Below are positions 1-9,695 of a stretch of DNA of 21,440 bases, piece by piece; position 1 is the first letter of the stretch, and each line of letters opens with the position of its first letter. Source of the DNA: Sphaeroforma sirkka. Its lineage: Eukaryota; Opisthokonta; Ichthyosporea; Ichthyophonida. The DNA lies in NCBI GenBank assembly GCA_001586965.3, contig LUCW03001814.1:1-21440 (forward strand), in the 5' to 3' direction. The position numbers and the translations under genes were made by a program. Below the pieces are notes generated by a model that was not told where the DNA came from, did no database searches, and saw only the letters and a program-made list of their open reading frames with translations.

Positions 1-1063
1 GTCATCTACCACGCCTAATTCGTTCTTCCGATGATTAAAATGGCGTGTACTCCTTTGCGTGCTCCATCGAGGTTGATCAATACGAGCCGGGTTCTTAATT
101 CCTGAGGACCCATATTTGGACATTCTGTACAAGATGATAGTTTGGCTAGTCTTGTGTTTCACCGGATTTCTGCCCGGTCGGTATTTCGCAGTGCGGGCTC
201 TTTGCAGTTACTGAGCGTTCTATATATGTATCTCTCTTATTTAAATACCTCGGCGGCCTTTTGTGTGTGGGCTGTAGCTGTGGGTGGTATGGCTGGTTAC
301 TGACTTAATATTTACTCGCAGTATTGTGTGATGTTTAACTTTCAGCATCGCCATTATTTTATTAGTATTTTTGTTTTGATTCTATATTTTTTTTTAAATA
401 ACAAAAACAAAAAAACAAAACAAACAAAAAAAAATAAAATAGAAATCAAAAAAGTCGATATCAGTTGAATATGAATCAAAATCGTATATAAACAAATCGT
501 ACGCGTTTATCTGCAATTAAGTTTTTGATTGGCGTGTTGCATTTGCGTACGATTGTTTGTGGTTTTGTTTGTATTCGGTGCACCTCAGCAGTCTGCAGTG
601 CAGCACCTGTTGCTGTTTTGCAATTTGAACAGTGCACACACAGGTTACAGCCGTGAGCTGGCAGCGCTCTAGGCTCTGAGCCTCTTCCTCTTCTCTCCAC
701 TCTCCAGTCTCCACTCTCCAGTCTGACTCTTTACTCTAGTCACTAGCCAGCTGCTAGCCCCTCGAATCCAACCAGTGAATTTCCAGTGATATCATCAATA
801 ATAAGTACTATTCACATTAGGCGTTCATTTTCTCATAATATTCATAAATGATGATTGATGAGGCATGGGAGCCGAGAGGAGTAGTTAAAGGTCGCGCTGG
901 ACACAAAGAACATCAGTCTTCGGGGAAACAAAATTAAAGTGTTTACCCGTGCACTCAAGGAGACTGACAAGGTTCCATACCAGCAGAAGCTGCCACGAAA
1001 TAATGATATTGGATAACAACTGCGGCAGCATGTTCCTACAAGCTGCCTTAAAAAAATCTGGAA
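1..1063. other. Non-coding flank, no gene recognised
   Basis: No open frame here has composition or motifs I can match to a protein family. Visible features are an A/T homopolymer-rich tract around 385-445 and a CT-rich stretch at 660-740 containing an exact 14-bp tandem duplication (695-708 and 709-722). Short frames on both strands start and stop by chance. It could be host intergenic DNA or an older, decayed repeat. Confidence 0.5.
695..722. repeat. 14-bp exact tandem duplication in CT-rich tract
   Basis: The unit CTCCACTCTCCAGT occurs twice in succession inside a pyrimidine-rich stretch (about 660-740). This looks like simple-sequence slippage. Confidence 0.7.
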
Positions 1064-1267
1064 TCAAAGTCAGTCACGACTTCGAACATTACAGACTACT
1101 AACACAGTCGATTGGCAGCTGCTGCCTTATCAAATGGGGATCGAAGTCTGCTTACGACTTTGGACCGCTGTATCAACATTAGATTCAGACTGATAACATT
1201 GTCTATTGGCAGTGTCTTTTGCCTGTTGCCTAGTCGAATGGAGATCAAAAGTCAGCTACGATTTCGA
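1064..1267. repeat. Degenerate tandem repeat with three dyads
   Basis: Three imperfect dyads of the form TCRAAGTC-N6/7-GACTTYGA begin at about 1064, 1141 and 1245. Between them a second shared motif recurs (ATTGGCAG followed by TTGCC/CTGCC, near 1110 and 1204). The spacings are 77 and 104 bp, so this is a diverged minisatellite or the end of a decayed element. Open frames run through it on the + strand but resemble no known protein. Confidence 0.45.
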
Positions 1268-1520
1268 ACTGCAACAATACTCAGAAGCAGGGAAACCCAT
1301 TGTCCGATAATTTTGCGGGGATAGCATGACTAGGCAACTAAGGATTTTCGAATATGTTACATCTTTTTAGAGTTTCATTTACAAATCTACATGCAAACAA
1401 ACAGCGCTTAGTATCATTATCAATTATATAAAGCACTATTTATCCCATTGCACATATAAAAGTGCCCCACTACGATTTCATCCTTGCCTTGTGAACCAAT
1501 ACAATAGTTATCGTAAACTA
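1268..1520. other. Short AT-rich non-coding flank
   Basis: I see no gene here. TATA-like sequences lie at about 1426 (TATATAAAG) and 1454 (ATATAAAAG), 60-95 bp before the left direct repeat of element A. They could be a promoter that now drives element A, or part of its original U3 region that no longer matches the right-hand copy, or chance. Confidence 0.4.
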
Positions 1521-1666
1521 TGCTGGTTTTTTACAGCACATGACTAATGACTCATTTAAGAGTCAGTCATTTTAGGATTACTGTTTATAATTACTAATAA
1601 ATGAACAACGTCCCCTCCTGAGGAGGAGAACGTTGAGATACAGTTATCTCGCGTATACTTACTACA
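1521..1666 (+). repeat. Left LTR (core) of element A
   Basis: A 146-bp sequence starting TGCTGG and ending ACTACA is repeated at 10035-10181. The only differences are T6 versus T4 near the start and a small C/T-run difference near 1611-1618. It contains three successive short hairpins: TGACTC/GAGTCA (1548-1565), CAACGT/ACGTTG with a CTCCT/AGGAG inner stem (1606-1635), and GAGATA/TATCTC (1635-1650). Similarity to the right copy stops abruptly at 1521, so this may be a complete short LTR or one that has lost its U3 part. Confidence 0.75.
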
Positions 1667-3061
1667 TTTTTTAACTTACCATAGAAGTTGTTAGTTTATT
1701 AGTAATTACAGAGAAAGCTACAGAATATGAATTAGTCAGTAGCTGGCACATATTTTTTTGTTATAAGTATAACAATTGAAAGACAATGCGAACAGAGAAT
1801 GTCGCATCAAATTGAACGATTTAGATTATCCGGTCGATTGGATTAACGACGTGTGGACGACGAGGATGAAGAAAGAATCTACTAATACGAGTGAACCCGA
1901 AGAGCGAACATTCCAATCAAGCAGAACATTAACCAGGGTCAACAAGGAAAGTCTCACGACGATCAAATGACGAAATCAGACAATCAGTCAGAATCCACAG
2001 ATAAGTAGTCATGTGTGAGTACAGGTAGGAAAGGTTGTTTTCAGTGTGAGACAGTAGTAGAAATCGTATTGCAACTCGGAATGAGCTTAAATTGTATTTA
2101 AGAAGTTGTTAGAAGAAAGTTCTTTAAAAATGGGAAAGATCCACAGTACGGTAATAGAGATGGGAGATGTACATGGTTAAAGTACCGACAGATCGATGAC
2201 TTAAGTAAGGAAATGAATGGCAAGCATGTGCATCTAAGGCATCTATACACAACTAAGTAGGAGTTAGGATTCTAAAGGGATTTATTGGGAGATGACTTAT
2301 GAATGGATACTTAAGATTACGGAAGCACCGACAAAGTAAAGAAGACACAAGTAAGCAACTACCAGAATGAGTTATTTAGACAGAGGATATAAGGAAGCAT
2401 ACAGAGACACAAGTAAGCACCTGTGAGTTATTAACATATAAGAACGGGGCGCACATAACACGAACGATGCAAGTAAATACAAGGTTAAATTGTGAAAATG
2501 ATATGCGAACACACTCAAATCACTAGAACTTCCAGATAAATCAGGTCAACGGAGAGGATCAACAGTATGCACAGAAGGTGTGGTTGACGGCAGCTTAGTT
2601 TAGGAGTGCAATAACGAGCAATCGTTCTTAGATCAAGAAGCATATTCCAACAACCGCAACAGCACATGACAAGGACATCACGGGTAAGAAGAGTAAAAGA
2701 GGAGCGATGAGGGAAGTTCCCAACAGGGTCCTGCGAATAGGCCGTCATTAGGCCGGAGTAAGAGCTGGCGAGGAGTAGAACAAGAAGTGGCTCCGACTAA
2801 TGAGGCACTCAACCATATGTTATTGTGGGATGAAGAGTAAGACAGCTGGTAGTGTTAGAGTATATAGACTATCCACACTACTTATGTTAGTGTAGGAAAT
2901 AAAACAGTCACGAGGGAACCCACGAGTTCCTCGGAGATCGATGTCGAGACGTTATGTGTTTGAAGGATGAAATTTAATAGAAAATGGATATTTATATTCA
3001 GTACTCTATCAGTTCATTCGCACACATTTCTAGTTCTCCATTGACAAACAACTCACCAACC
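1667..3061 (+). other. Long untranslated leader of element A
   Basis: About 1.4 kb lie between the left LTR and the gag start, with stops in all frames and no domain I recognise. The stretch after the LTR is T-rich (TTTTTTAACTTACC) and does not start with the TGG expected of a site complementary to a tRNA 3' end. An imperfect inverted copy of part of the LTR lies at 1688-1711. A 15-bp direct repeat (AGACACAAGTAAGCA) occurs near 2343 and 2406, each followed by TGAGTTATT a little downstream. It could hold packaging or translation signals, or a decayed 5' part of gag. Confidence 0.5.
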
Positions 3062-5310
3062 ATGTCCTACCCCCCGCCAAAGTCGTAGACAGCAACTCTT
3101 GAATCCTGAGCGCCGCAAGGAAGATGATATCGACCGACGTGGAACTAAACGTCGTCAGTCCCATACGGAACGCTCCGCTCCGCACTCAGGTCAGGCACTG
3201 GAGGGGCAACAACAGACACATCTTGGGGCTCCACACATTATTTCCGCGGACGACAAGCAGCCACCAACAGCAAACAAAAATGGACCTGCACAATCTGACG
3301 AGGATGTCATATTCGAGGGTGAGACCAAGGAAGTACCCAACCTGCGTGCGGACAGTAGTCAGACTTTTATTGGTGAACAGGTAGCCAGTGAAGGGCTGTC
3401 CCCTCGTTCGTCTCGGGATACTCCAGGGGCCTTATTTCCCAGTAATGACCCACCACGCCTCCCACCTAACAAGCGGAAGCGTCACCGGAACCGTACCAAC
3501 AACAAGGAAACGGCACGGGAACAATCGTCAGCTCAGAAACTCACGGAGCTGATGACACAACAGCAGTCTCTCTTTGAAAAAAATACGAACAGAGGTTACA
3601 GCGCATAAACGCCGGACGAACTACAATAGGGCCGGCCGCTAAGGAGAGTTCTTCTGACGCACACGAACGGGTACAGGCAGTACCAGAGGACGAAGACAAC
3701 CCTACCTTCCGAATTCAAGGCTGTGAGCGTCCGTTTTATGGACTGGGTACAAATCACCAGGGTCAGAGGACAGTTCAACCGAGGAGGATGATACTCTGTC
3801 TGCCAGTGAGAACACACCAACTTTTCAAGAGTTCGCACATGAACAAGTATTAGCCAGACAGAATCCTCAAGGTAAGCAGGCGGTGAAGAATAGACAGGAC
3901 CGATTAAGTACGAACCTGCGCCAACAACAGCAACGTCAGTGGGGCGAGAAAGAAGCGCCCAGTGAATATGTACAGACACCTAAACGACAAGAGAAGGAGA
4001 CAACAGTGCCTCCGCCCACACCGGCTAGTATCGAGAAAAGGCGACAGGCGCTACACGCACGGATACTACAGTTAAGTGACGAGCTATGCCAAGCAATCGA
4101 GGAGAATAACACGGCTCGAGCTGAAGCTCTTCGGGGCGTGATTGAGACACTTCGAGCTACATTAGAGTCCCGACCGGTAGAGAAGCGTCCCGTACCTTCA
4201 CCACGTACGTGGCCTGATTGGCCGTCGAACAGATACTACCTACATGATATCATGGAACGGGACACAAGAGGGGCTCTCCTCGAGGCGTTCAAGAACGCAC
4301 AAATCGCAGGGCTGGACGAGAGTTGGAACCTTACATGGTTTCATAAGGTACTATCTTACTTCAAGGCGGAGAAGTCAACGCTGGACTACATCCGCGACAA
4401 CTCTGAACGGTTGAAGACATGCACACCTCAACTACAGATCGAACAGATCTGTTCGCACGAAACACAAGCCACTGTCGATCCCGCGTTTCGCAAGTTAGCC
4501 AAGGGCCAAAGTCGGAACATGCACACTCCTCTTATGGAACAAATGACACAGCTCATGGAGAACCACAGGAGGGCACGTGAACGGTGCCAGACAGATGCCG
4601 ACTTCCAACAGAATTTAGTGAACCACTGCATTGTACAACTGTTAGAAGAAGCTCTCAACGGCCGTACGTATGAACGTACTCTACAGTTGCATCCCAAATG
4701 GCAACTGATGGAGACACACGAGCTTATACAGCTGTTGAGCCCTGACATTCAGGATGCACAGCAACGTACGGCAGCACGTTTCCAGGGTCGCAACAACCGC
4801 GAGGGCCCGACGACCAATGGAAGTCGCGACCACACCAATAGCCGCCCCAACCTACAGACGAGTAGACGACAAACGCAGAATTGGACTCAACGGCCCCAAC
4901 CTACGGTACCAACGACTTGTGCGGGGTGCCAGGCACAGGCGCCACCAGGTGGTAGGCACATCCCACGGTGTCACCATTTCAGGGCGTCGCAAGCGGTGAG
5001 CGCAGAGGGTCGGGCAAGGCTATACGACAACAACAACCGTCCTTTGAGGGACGTACAATCGGTACACAGACCGTCCACAACGTCAACCGCAGGACAGGGG
5101 CAGAATACATCCCAGACTAGAGACGTAGTTACAATACGTCCGACGCCTCAAGTACAGGTGAATGCGATTACACAGGACGAAGACTTGGCTCCACCATCGG
5201 AAGCTACAGAGATTCATATCAACACGATCCTTTACGAAGACTTCGAGCACATGACGTCAACACCAAACCACACCTATGAGACGTGGGAGTCGGTAGCCGA
5301 TCATGCATGA
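3062..5310 (+). CDS. gag: Gag polyprotein of element A, frameshifted
   Basis: This is the structural protein expected to form the virus-like particle and hold the RNA. The best start is the ATG at 3062, which needs one base removed from the C6 run at 3070-3075 to join a basic, Q/E/S-rich open frame at 3078-3608. Further single-base shifts near the A7 run at 3577-3583 and near 3740 join it to the long frame ending at the TGA at 5308-5310. In that last frame (numbered from 3883) residues about 50-98 look like a coiled coil, residues about 115-290 are helical and capsid-like, and a Cys/His cluster (CAGC...H...C, about 4919-4972) follows, which may be a diverged zinc knuckle. The TGA is in the same frame as pol. 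The Gag assignment rests mainly on position and layout, since gag diverges quickly. Confidence 0.7.
5308..5310 (+). promoter_or_regulatory. In-frame TGA between gag and pol
   Basis: Gag stops at this TGA, and the pol frame continues in the same phase immediately after (GAG GTG AGG), with no ATG until 5371. This arrangement fits stop-codon readthrough to make Gag-Pol. Alternatives are internal initiation at 5371, or a point mutation in a once-fused gag-pol frame. Confidence 0.4.
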
Positions 5311-5313
5311 GAG

Positions 5314-6930
5314 GTGAGGGTGTCTGAGTCGGATAGGAGCTTCATATTTGTTACCACGATTGGAGCAGTGATGGCAATACAAGACCCATTGCTGACGTCA
5401 GACAACCGAGTCTATATTCAAGTACAAATCAACGGACGTACGTTCAAAGCCTTGATAGACACGGGAGCAAATAGAAGTTGTATCTCACAGACATCCGCAG
5501 ACCTCCTTGGCCGACCAATAACTCCGGCACCACCTGGGTCATTTATATATTTAGCTGACAAGGCGGTGCGAACTCCTCGACTGGGGACGACGGAAGTGGT
5601 ACCTATAAGGTACGGTACCAGAATTATCGACGGTTCATTAGAATTGATGAACTTGCCGACGGGTATAGATGTTATAGTGGGGCAAGATATGTTGAAAGGC
5701 TTGGGCCTATACATAGGCGGTATCCAATCGCCACTTGCACCAATAGACCCCACAGAACTAGAAGAGCTCCTCGAACCCATACCACGCCGACAAGCACCTA
5801 ACACGACGGAACCCGTCGATGTACGCGAACGGTTGGCACAGGATTTGGAAGCCAATGCGAAAATTGCCGACAACGCGCGCTGTCGTCTGGAAGGGAGTGA
5901 GGTAACCATCCCAGTAACCCATGAACAAGCGTTGCAGATGCGGCGATCGGCGCGTAACTTCGTATCCGATCGATGGCTCCCCTATGTGGATGAACAAGTG
6001 AAGAAGTGGTTGACGGATTTGGTGATCACGAAACGAACGACACCAACGACTGTTAATCTTCCTCTCCTTGCGGTACCGACATTCGATGCGGAAGGCAACG
6101 TCAAGAAGGTACGCGTGTGTTTAGACATGCGTGCCGTTAACGCGCTTATTCCTGGTGACCAGTTCCTGATCCCCAAGGTCAACGAACTCATATCTCGCCT
6201 CAAGAGTAAGAAGTACTACACGACGCTGGACATATCGGCTGCATACCACAGGCTGCCCATCCATCCAGACTCACAATACTTATTTAGTTTTACACACGAA
6301 CGTTATCAGTACTCGTTCACATCAGCACCGTTCGGTCTTCATGTACTCACGCAGCAGTTTCAACGTACCTTGAGTACAATACTTGATGGCTTACCGGTTC
6401 ACCACTATATCGATGACATAGTTATCGCCAGTGACGGTTATGACGAACACGTTAGGACGGTGCAGAAGGTGATACAACGCTTAACATACCACAGTTTTAA
6501 GCTTAACCCTGCCAAGTGCCACTTCGCTATCTCCGAAGTCATGATCCTAGGGAAGAAAGTATCGGCACAAGGCATTGACATTGACCATGAAAAGCAGGCC
6601 AAGCTGATCGACTGGCCCACACCACAACGATACAAAGATATAGCCTCGGCGTTGGGTTTAGCAAATTACCTCCACGAACATCTGCCTAATTTCGCGAACA
6701 CGGTTGCACCCTTGCGCGAATTTTGCAAACTCAAACCAAAGGAGTTGATAGGTGATCGTTGGGAGGAGAGACATGCACAGGCGTGGCAGGCAATGAAGGA
6801 CGCAGTGGTGAATGCTGTGGCGTTACACTTTCCGGTCGACGGCATTCCTCTGAACTTGGAAACCGACGCTAGCGATTACGGTTTAGGGGAGCGCTATTCC
6901 AATGGGTCAACGGTAAGAAACATTACTTAA
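5314..6930 (+). CDS. pol: Pol of element A: protease, RT, start of RNase H
   Basis: This is the N-terminal part of the polyprotein that processes Gag-Pol and copies RNA to DNA. Counting from 5314, the retropepsin active site is ALIDTGAN (residues 47-54), with the partner motif IVGQDML at about 121-127. RT follows from about residue 190: VRVCLDMR (267-273), the first catalytic Asp in TTLDISAAY (306), APFGL (338-342) and the YIDD box (365-368) carrying the other two. LNLETDASDYG (from 513) opens RNase H and holds its first catalytic Asp. A single-base shift in the GGGG run at 6886-6889 ends this frame early, and the RNase H continues in the next frame. The first in-frame ATG is at 5371, but the frame is open back to the gag stop at 5308. 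All visible catalytic residues of PR and RT are present. Confidence 0.9.
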   Translation: MRVSESDRSFIFVTTIGAVMAIQDPLLTSDNRVYIQVQINGRTFKALIDTGANRSCISQTSADLLGRPITPAPPGSFIYLADKAVRTPRLGTTEVVPIRYGTRIIDGSLELMNLPTGIDVIVGQDMLKGLGLYIGGIQSPLAPIDPTELEELLEPIPRRQAPNTTEPVDVRERLAQDLEANAKIADNARCRLEGSEVTIPVTHEQALQMRRSARNFVSDRWLPYVDEQVKKWLTDLVITKRTTPTTVNLPLLAVPTFDAEGNVKKVRVCLDMRAVNALIPGDQFLIPKVNELISRLKSKKYYTTLDISAAYHRLPIHPDSQYLFSFTHERYQYSFTSAPFGLHVLTQQFQRTLSTILDGLPVHHYIDDIVIASDGYDEHVRTVQKVIQRLTYHSFKLNPAKCHFAISEVMILGKKVSAQGIDIDHEKQAKLIDWPTPQRYKDIASALGLANYLHEHLPNFANTVAPLREFCKLKPKELIGDRWEERHAQAWQAMKDAVVNAVALHFPVDGIPLNLETDASDYGLGERYSNGSTVRNIT

Positions 6931-7499
6931 TGTTCTTTAGTAAGACTCTGAACCATGCGCAACAGAACTACGCCACACCTATGAAGGAGTTACTGGCATT
7001 GGTATATGGACTGACACATTTCAGGGAATACTTGGATGGGCAACGGTTTGCGGTCTTCACGGACCACAAGGCCCTTGTGTATATGAACACACAGCTCAAG
7101 CTTAATCCGATGCTTCAGAGATGGCATCATATCATCGCGCCATTCAACTTTACCATATCGCATATACCAGGAGAGTCAAATGTGCTCCCGGACATGTTAA
7201 GTAGAGTACACGAGGGGACAGCGGAGCAGGACGAACTCGAAATAATGTATACCGACGGCTGGCAGTTATTCCCTAGTTACTTTGAACAAGCGCAACAACA
7301 CTTTGGACCGAATGACATAGATGTATTTGCGGACCCAACCAACGCTCAGCTTCCTCGGTTCTGGACGAAGGATGATGGGGAAGGAGCGTTTGCCCACGAC
7401 TGGTCGATAGTCGATGGATGGATGAACCCGCCTTGGGAACAGATACACAGGATGTTACGCAAGATACGAGCCGACGGCGCACGGGCCACAGTATATGTC
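6890..7499 (+). CDS. pol: Pol of element A: RNase H and Dam-like domain
   Basis: This continues pol after the shift at 6886-6889. RNase H residues seen are Glu in MKELLALV, Asp in FTDHKAL and the final Asp in LPDMLSR, and the usual HIPG element is present, so the RNase H is complete across the shift. About 20 residues later a second domain begins (about 7260). It has an FGPNDIDVFADPTN motif (from about 7302), a DGEGAFAHDW segment and MNPPW, with NPPW encoded at 7425-7436. This order (D-x-D/A, N, then NPPW/Y) is that of the Dam-type N6-adenine methylases in phages and of the region after RNase H in DIRS-type retrotransposons. The domain continues in another frame from about 7500. The RNase H call is firm. 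The methylase relation is pattern-based, and activity is unknown. Confidence 0.8.
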
Positions 7500-8220
7500 T
7501 ACCATGGGTACCAAGAGCACCATGGTTCGACCTGTTCAAGCAGTTATTGCAGACAGAACCGGTGCTGGTACCACGGACACCACACACGTTCCTCAAGTAC
7601 GCTAAGTACGCATGTGGGAAGACACCATGGGGTCATACCGTAGTAGCACGGGTGGGTCCTCCCAATGGATTCAAACTGGACCCGCTGTTTTCACAGCGAC
7701 TTGGTTTTGCAGAACCAAAGCATACAAAATATGTCATGTGCTTAGACACAGCGCGAGAAATCTCAGTGGCACTGGCAGATGCAGAGGGTCAACCGGCGTT
7801 TGCACAAGCGAGTCCGGCGGAGAAACAGCGTCGTACGCAACTCACGCAAGCGCAACACGAACAAGGACATCATGGGGCGGCGGACACAGTCCAACAACTT
7901 CGTCAGAACGGTCACGTTTGGCCAGGGGCACTTGAGTTAGCCACAGAAGTTAAGCGGCAATGTGGCACATGTTTGGGACAGGACACACTTCGTAAAGGTT
8001 TCCACCCGATGATTAGCATCGATGCACGCTACCCGTGGGACCATATTCAAGTGGACTACATCCCGATGCCACTGGAGTCCAGACGCAAGAACAATTATAT
8101 TCTTCACGTCTTAGACATCGCCACAGGCTATTCTATCCTTCGAGCCACACCGGACAAGACAAAGGAAACCACGACACAGACACTCATAGAGATTTTTGGC
8201 GAACATGGTTTCCCCGTAAA
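7500..8220 (+). CDS. pol: Pol of element A: Dam-like tail, integrase N-terminus
   Basis: After a one-base shift near 7500 the frame continues the domain that follows RNase H (WVPRAPWFDLF, then KTPWGHTVVARVGP at about 7616-7657, which has a close counterpart in element B). The integrase zinc domain follows: HEQGHH (from about 7856) and CGTC (from about 7961), the His-His-Cys-Cys pattern of Ty3-type integrases. The first catalytic Asp of the DDE triad is in HIQVDYIPM (about 8054). The frame ends just before the second Asp because one A is missing in the AAAA run near 8214, so the rest of the integrase lies in the next frame. The integrase would insert the cDNA into the chromosome. Confidence 0.85.
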
Positions 8221-8672
8221 ATCCAAACAGACATGGGGAAGGAGTTCACCAACAAGTTAGTGGAGCTTCTGGTCCAGGAAGTGGGGATGCTACATAAGGT
8301 GTCTCCACCATATCGACCCCAAGTGCTGGGCGCGGCAGAACGACGTCACAAGGAGATTACACGTTCTATTCGACAATGCTGTGAGGCAGTTCCCCTTCGA
8401 TGGGACGAACGCCTTCCGTTTACGATGCTATACCAGAACCTTCGGATATCCCGTCGCCATAAGAGTGCACCGTTTAGCGTGTACTTTGGCCGCCGCCATG
8501 TTCCGTTCGCCGATTTCACGGACGAGTTACCGGATTCTCAGCCGATGACGAATGACACCTGGGCACAACGATTAGACCAGTTACAGGACACTATATTGCC
8601 GACCCTCCACCACATTACAAGAAGTATACAGGCAAGCTTACGACGACATTTGACCGCCTGCATGCTCACGAC
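8214..8672 (+). CDS. pol: Pol of element A: integrase catalytic core
   Basis: This frame carries the second and third catalytic residues of integrase. The Asp is in QTDMGKEF (8230-8232) and the Glu is in GAAERRHKEI (8338-8340). They are separated by 35 residues, the DD35E spacing of retroviral-type integrases. A helical segment follows (about 8340-8640) that normally links the core to the C-terminal domain. A single-base shift near 8650 moves the reading into the frame that contains the GPY/F module and the chromodomain. Confidence 0.85.
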
Positions 8673-9107
8673 TTGGTACATTTCGACGAAGGAGATGTGG
8701 TCATGGTACGATCAGAAGGCCGAACAACGAAGGCTATGCGGCCATTGTTTGGACCATATGTAGTCAAAGCTAGACACGGCCAACGCTACGAGTTAGCGAA
8801 CAAGGATGGTTCCGCCCCACCAGAATTCAAGACCAAACCGGTACGGGTGGAACTCCTCCGTTTAGTGCATAGACGCACAGACCCACCAATTAACGAAGAC
8901 TTATGGACCGAAGGAGGGGTGGAGTTTCGCCATATTATCACACATCGTACGAATGATGAGACGGGGAAATTAGAATACCTGGTGAGATGGCGAGAAGGCG
9001 AACCAACGTGGGAAACAGCAGAAGCTTTTGATGATGCCAACGATATCGCGGCCTACCACAAAGCTTCGCAGACACGGACACGTAAGCGCCAACGTGCACA
9101 AGTCTAA
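8652..9107 (+). CDS. pol: Pol of element A: GPY/F module and chromodomain
   Basis: This is the C-terminal end of integrase. The GPY/F module (LFGPYVVKA, about 8745-8771) is a DNA-binding part seen in Ty3/gypsy integrases. A chromodomain spans about 8919-9062, with FRHIITHR, then LEYLVRWREG, TWETAEAFDD and the helix ANDIAAYHKA. The aromatic positions that form the methyl-lysine cage in canonical chromodomains appear largely kept (Y and W of YLVRW, W of TWE). In chromoviruses this domain steers insertion towards modified histones. A basic tail ends at the TAA at 9105-9107. Confidence 0.88.
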   Translation, partial: DRLHAHDLVHFDEGDVVMVRSEGRTTKAMRPLFGPYVVKARHGQRYELANKDGSAPPEFKTKPVRVELLRLVHRRTDPPINEDLWTEGGVEFRHIITHRTNDETGKLEYLVRWREGEPTWETAEAFDDANDIAAYHKASQTRTRKRQRAQV

Positions 9108-9143
9108 TACTTTATCTTCAATATAACTTTGTTCTCGGATATC

Positions 9144-9480
9144 GAGCTCAAGCTCTGGAGCATAAACCAGCAACTCTAGCTCTAGCTCCCGAGTATAAAC
9201 CAGCCACTCGAGCTCTTGAGTATAAAAAGCAGCGACTCTAGCTCCTGAGTATAAAGCGACTCTAGCTCCCGAGTATAAACCAGCAACTGAGTATAAAAAA
9301 GCAGCTCCCGAGTATAAACCAGCCAGCCACTCGAGCTCTTGAGTATAAAAAAGCAGCGACTCTAGCTCCCGAGTATAAACCAGCCACTCGAACTCGCGAG
9401 AATAAACGGTTAGCACTCGAGCTCGCGAGGAAAATCGTCAGCGGCTCAAGCTCGCGAGGTTAAATGAGCCACTCTTGCTT
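9144..9480. repeat. Tandem repeat block 1 (27-30 bp units)
   Basis: About ten imperfect units carry the core ACTC(K)AGCTCYYGAGTATAAA followed by CCAGC-like spacers. Each unit has an internal dyad (ACTC...GAGT) and then ATAAA. Later units drift (GAATAAAC, GAGGAAAA). The block begins about 40 bp after the pol stop, so it sits in the 3' untranslated part of element A. Open frames through it on the minus strand are translations of the repeat and not genes. Confidence 0.8.
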
Positions 9481-9695
9481 CGGAGTATAACACAGCGAAA
9501 TCAATCAAACAACTCCTTGGGCATTGTTTTGAAACAGCGGGTTAATGGTTTGCACGGTTTCTGCCACTGGCAGTTTTTCTCCGACACAAATACAGTCCTA
9601 TATTGTACTTGCCAAACTCCTATATGCTGACACAGATGAACAGTAGCTTCAAGAATTCAAACACGACGGGTCGCTCGAGACGTACACATCGGGTC
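9481..9695. other. Unique spacer between the repeat blocks
   Basis: About 215 bp separate the two tandem-repeat blocks. I see no gene, motif or repeat in it. Confidence 0.5.

Noticed and set aside
1606..1650. Hammerhead ribozyme in the LTR hairpins (as in retrozymes)
   Set aside because: The conserved CTGATGA and GAAA core segments are not present around the stems.
1776..1970. Small open frame in the element A leader
   Set aside because: It starts without ATG, is polar low-complexity sequence with no family match, and is no longer than expected by chance in this composition.
3596..3979. 127-codon open frame on the minus strand opposite gag
   Set aside because: No recognisable motif. It lies opposite gag where gag is split by shifts, and continuity of the + strand reading explains the region better.
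5418..5909. 163-codon open frame on the minus strand opposite the protease
   Set aside because: It is a shadow of pol, since the + strand frame has clear DTG, RT and RNase H motifs.
8970..9416. 148-codon open frame on the minus strand with repeated YTRELE/LYSGAR motifs
   Set aside because: It is the translation of tandem repeat block 1 plus the complement of the chromodomain coding end. There is no start context or family match.
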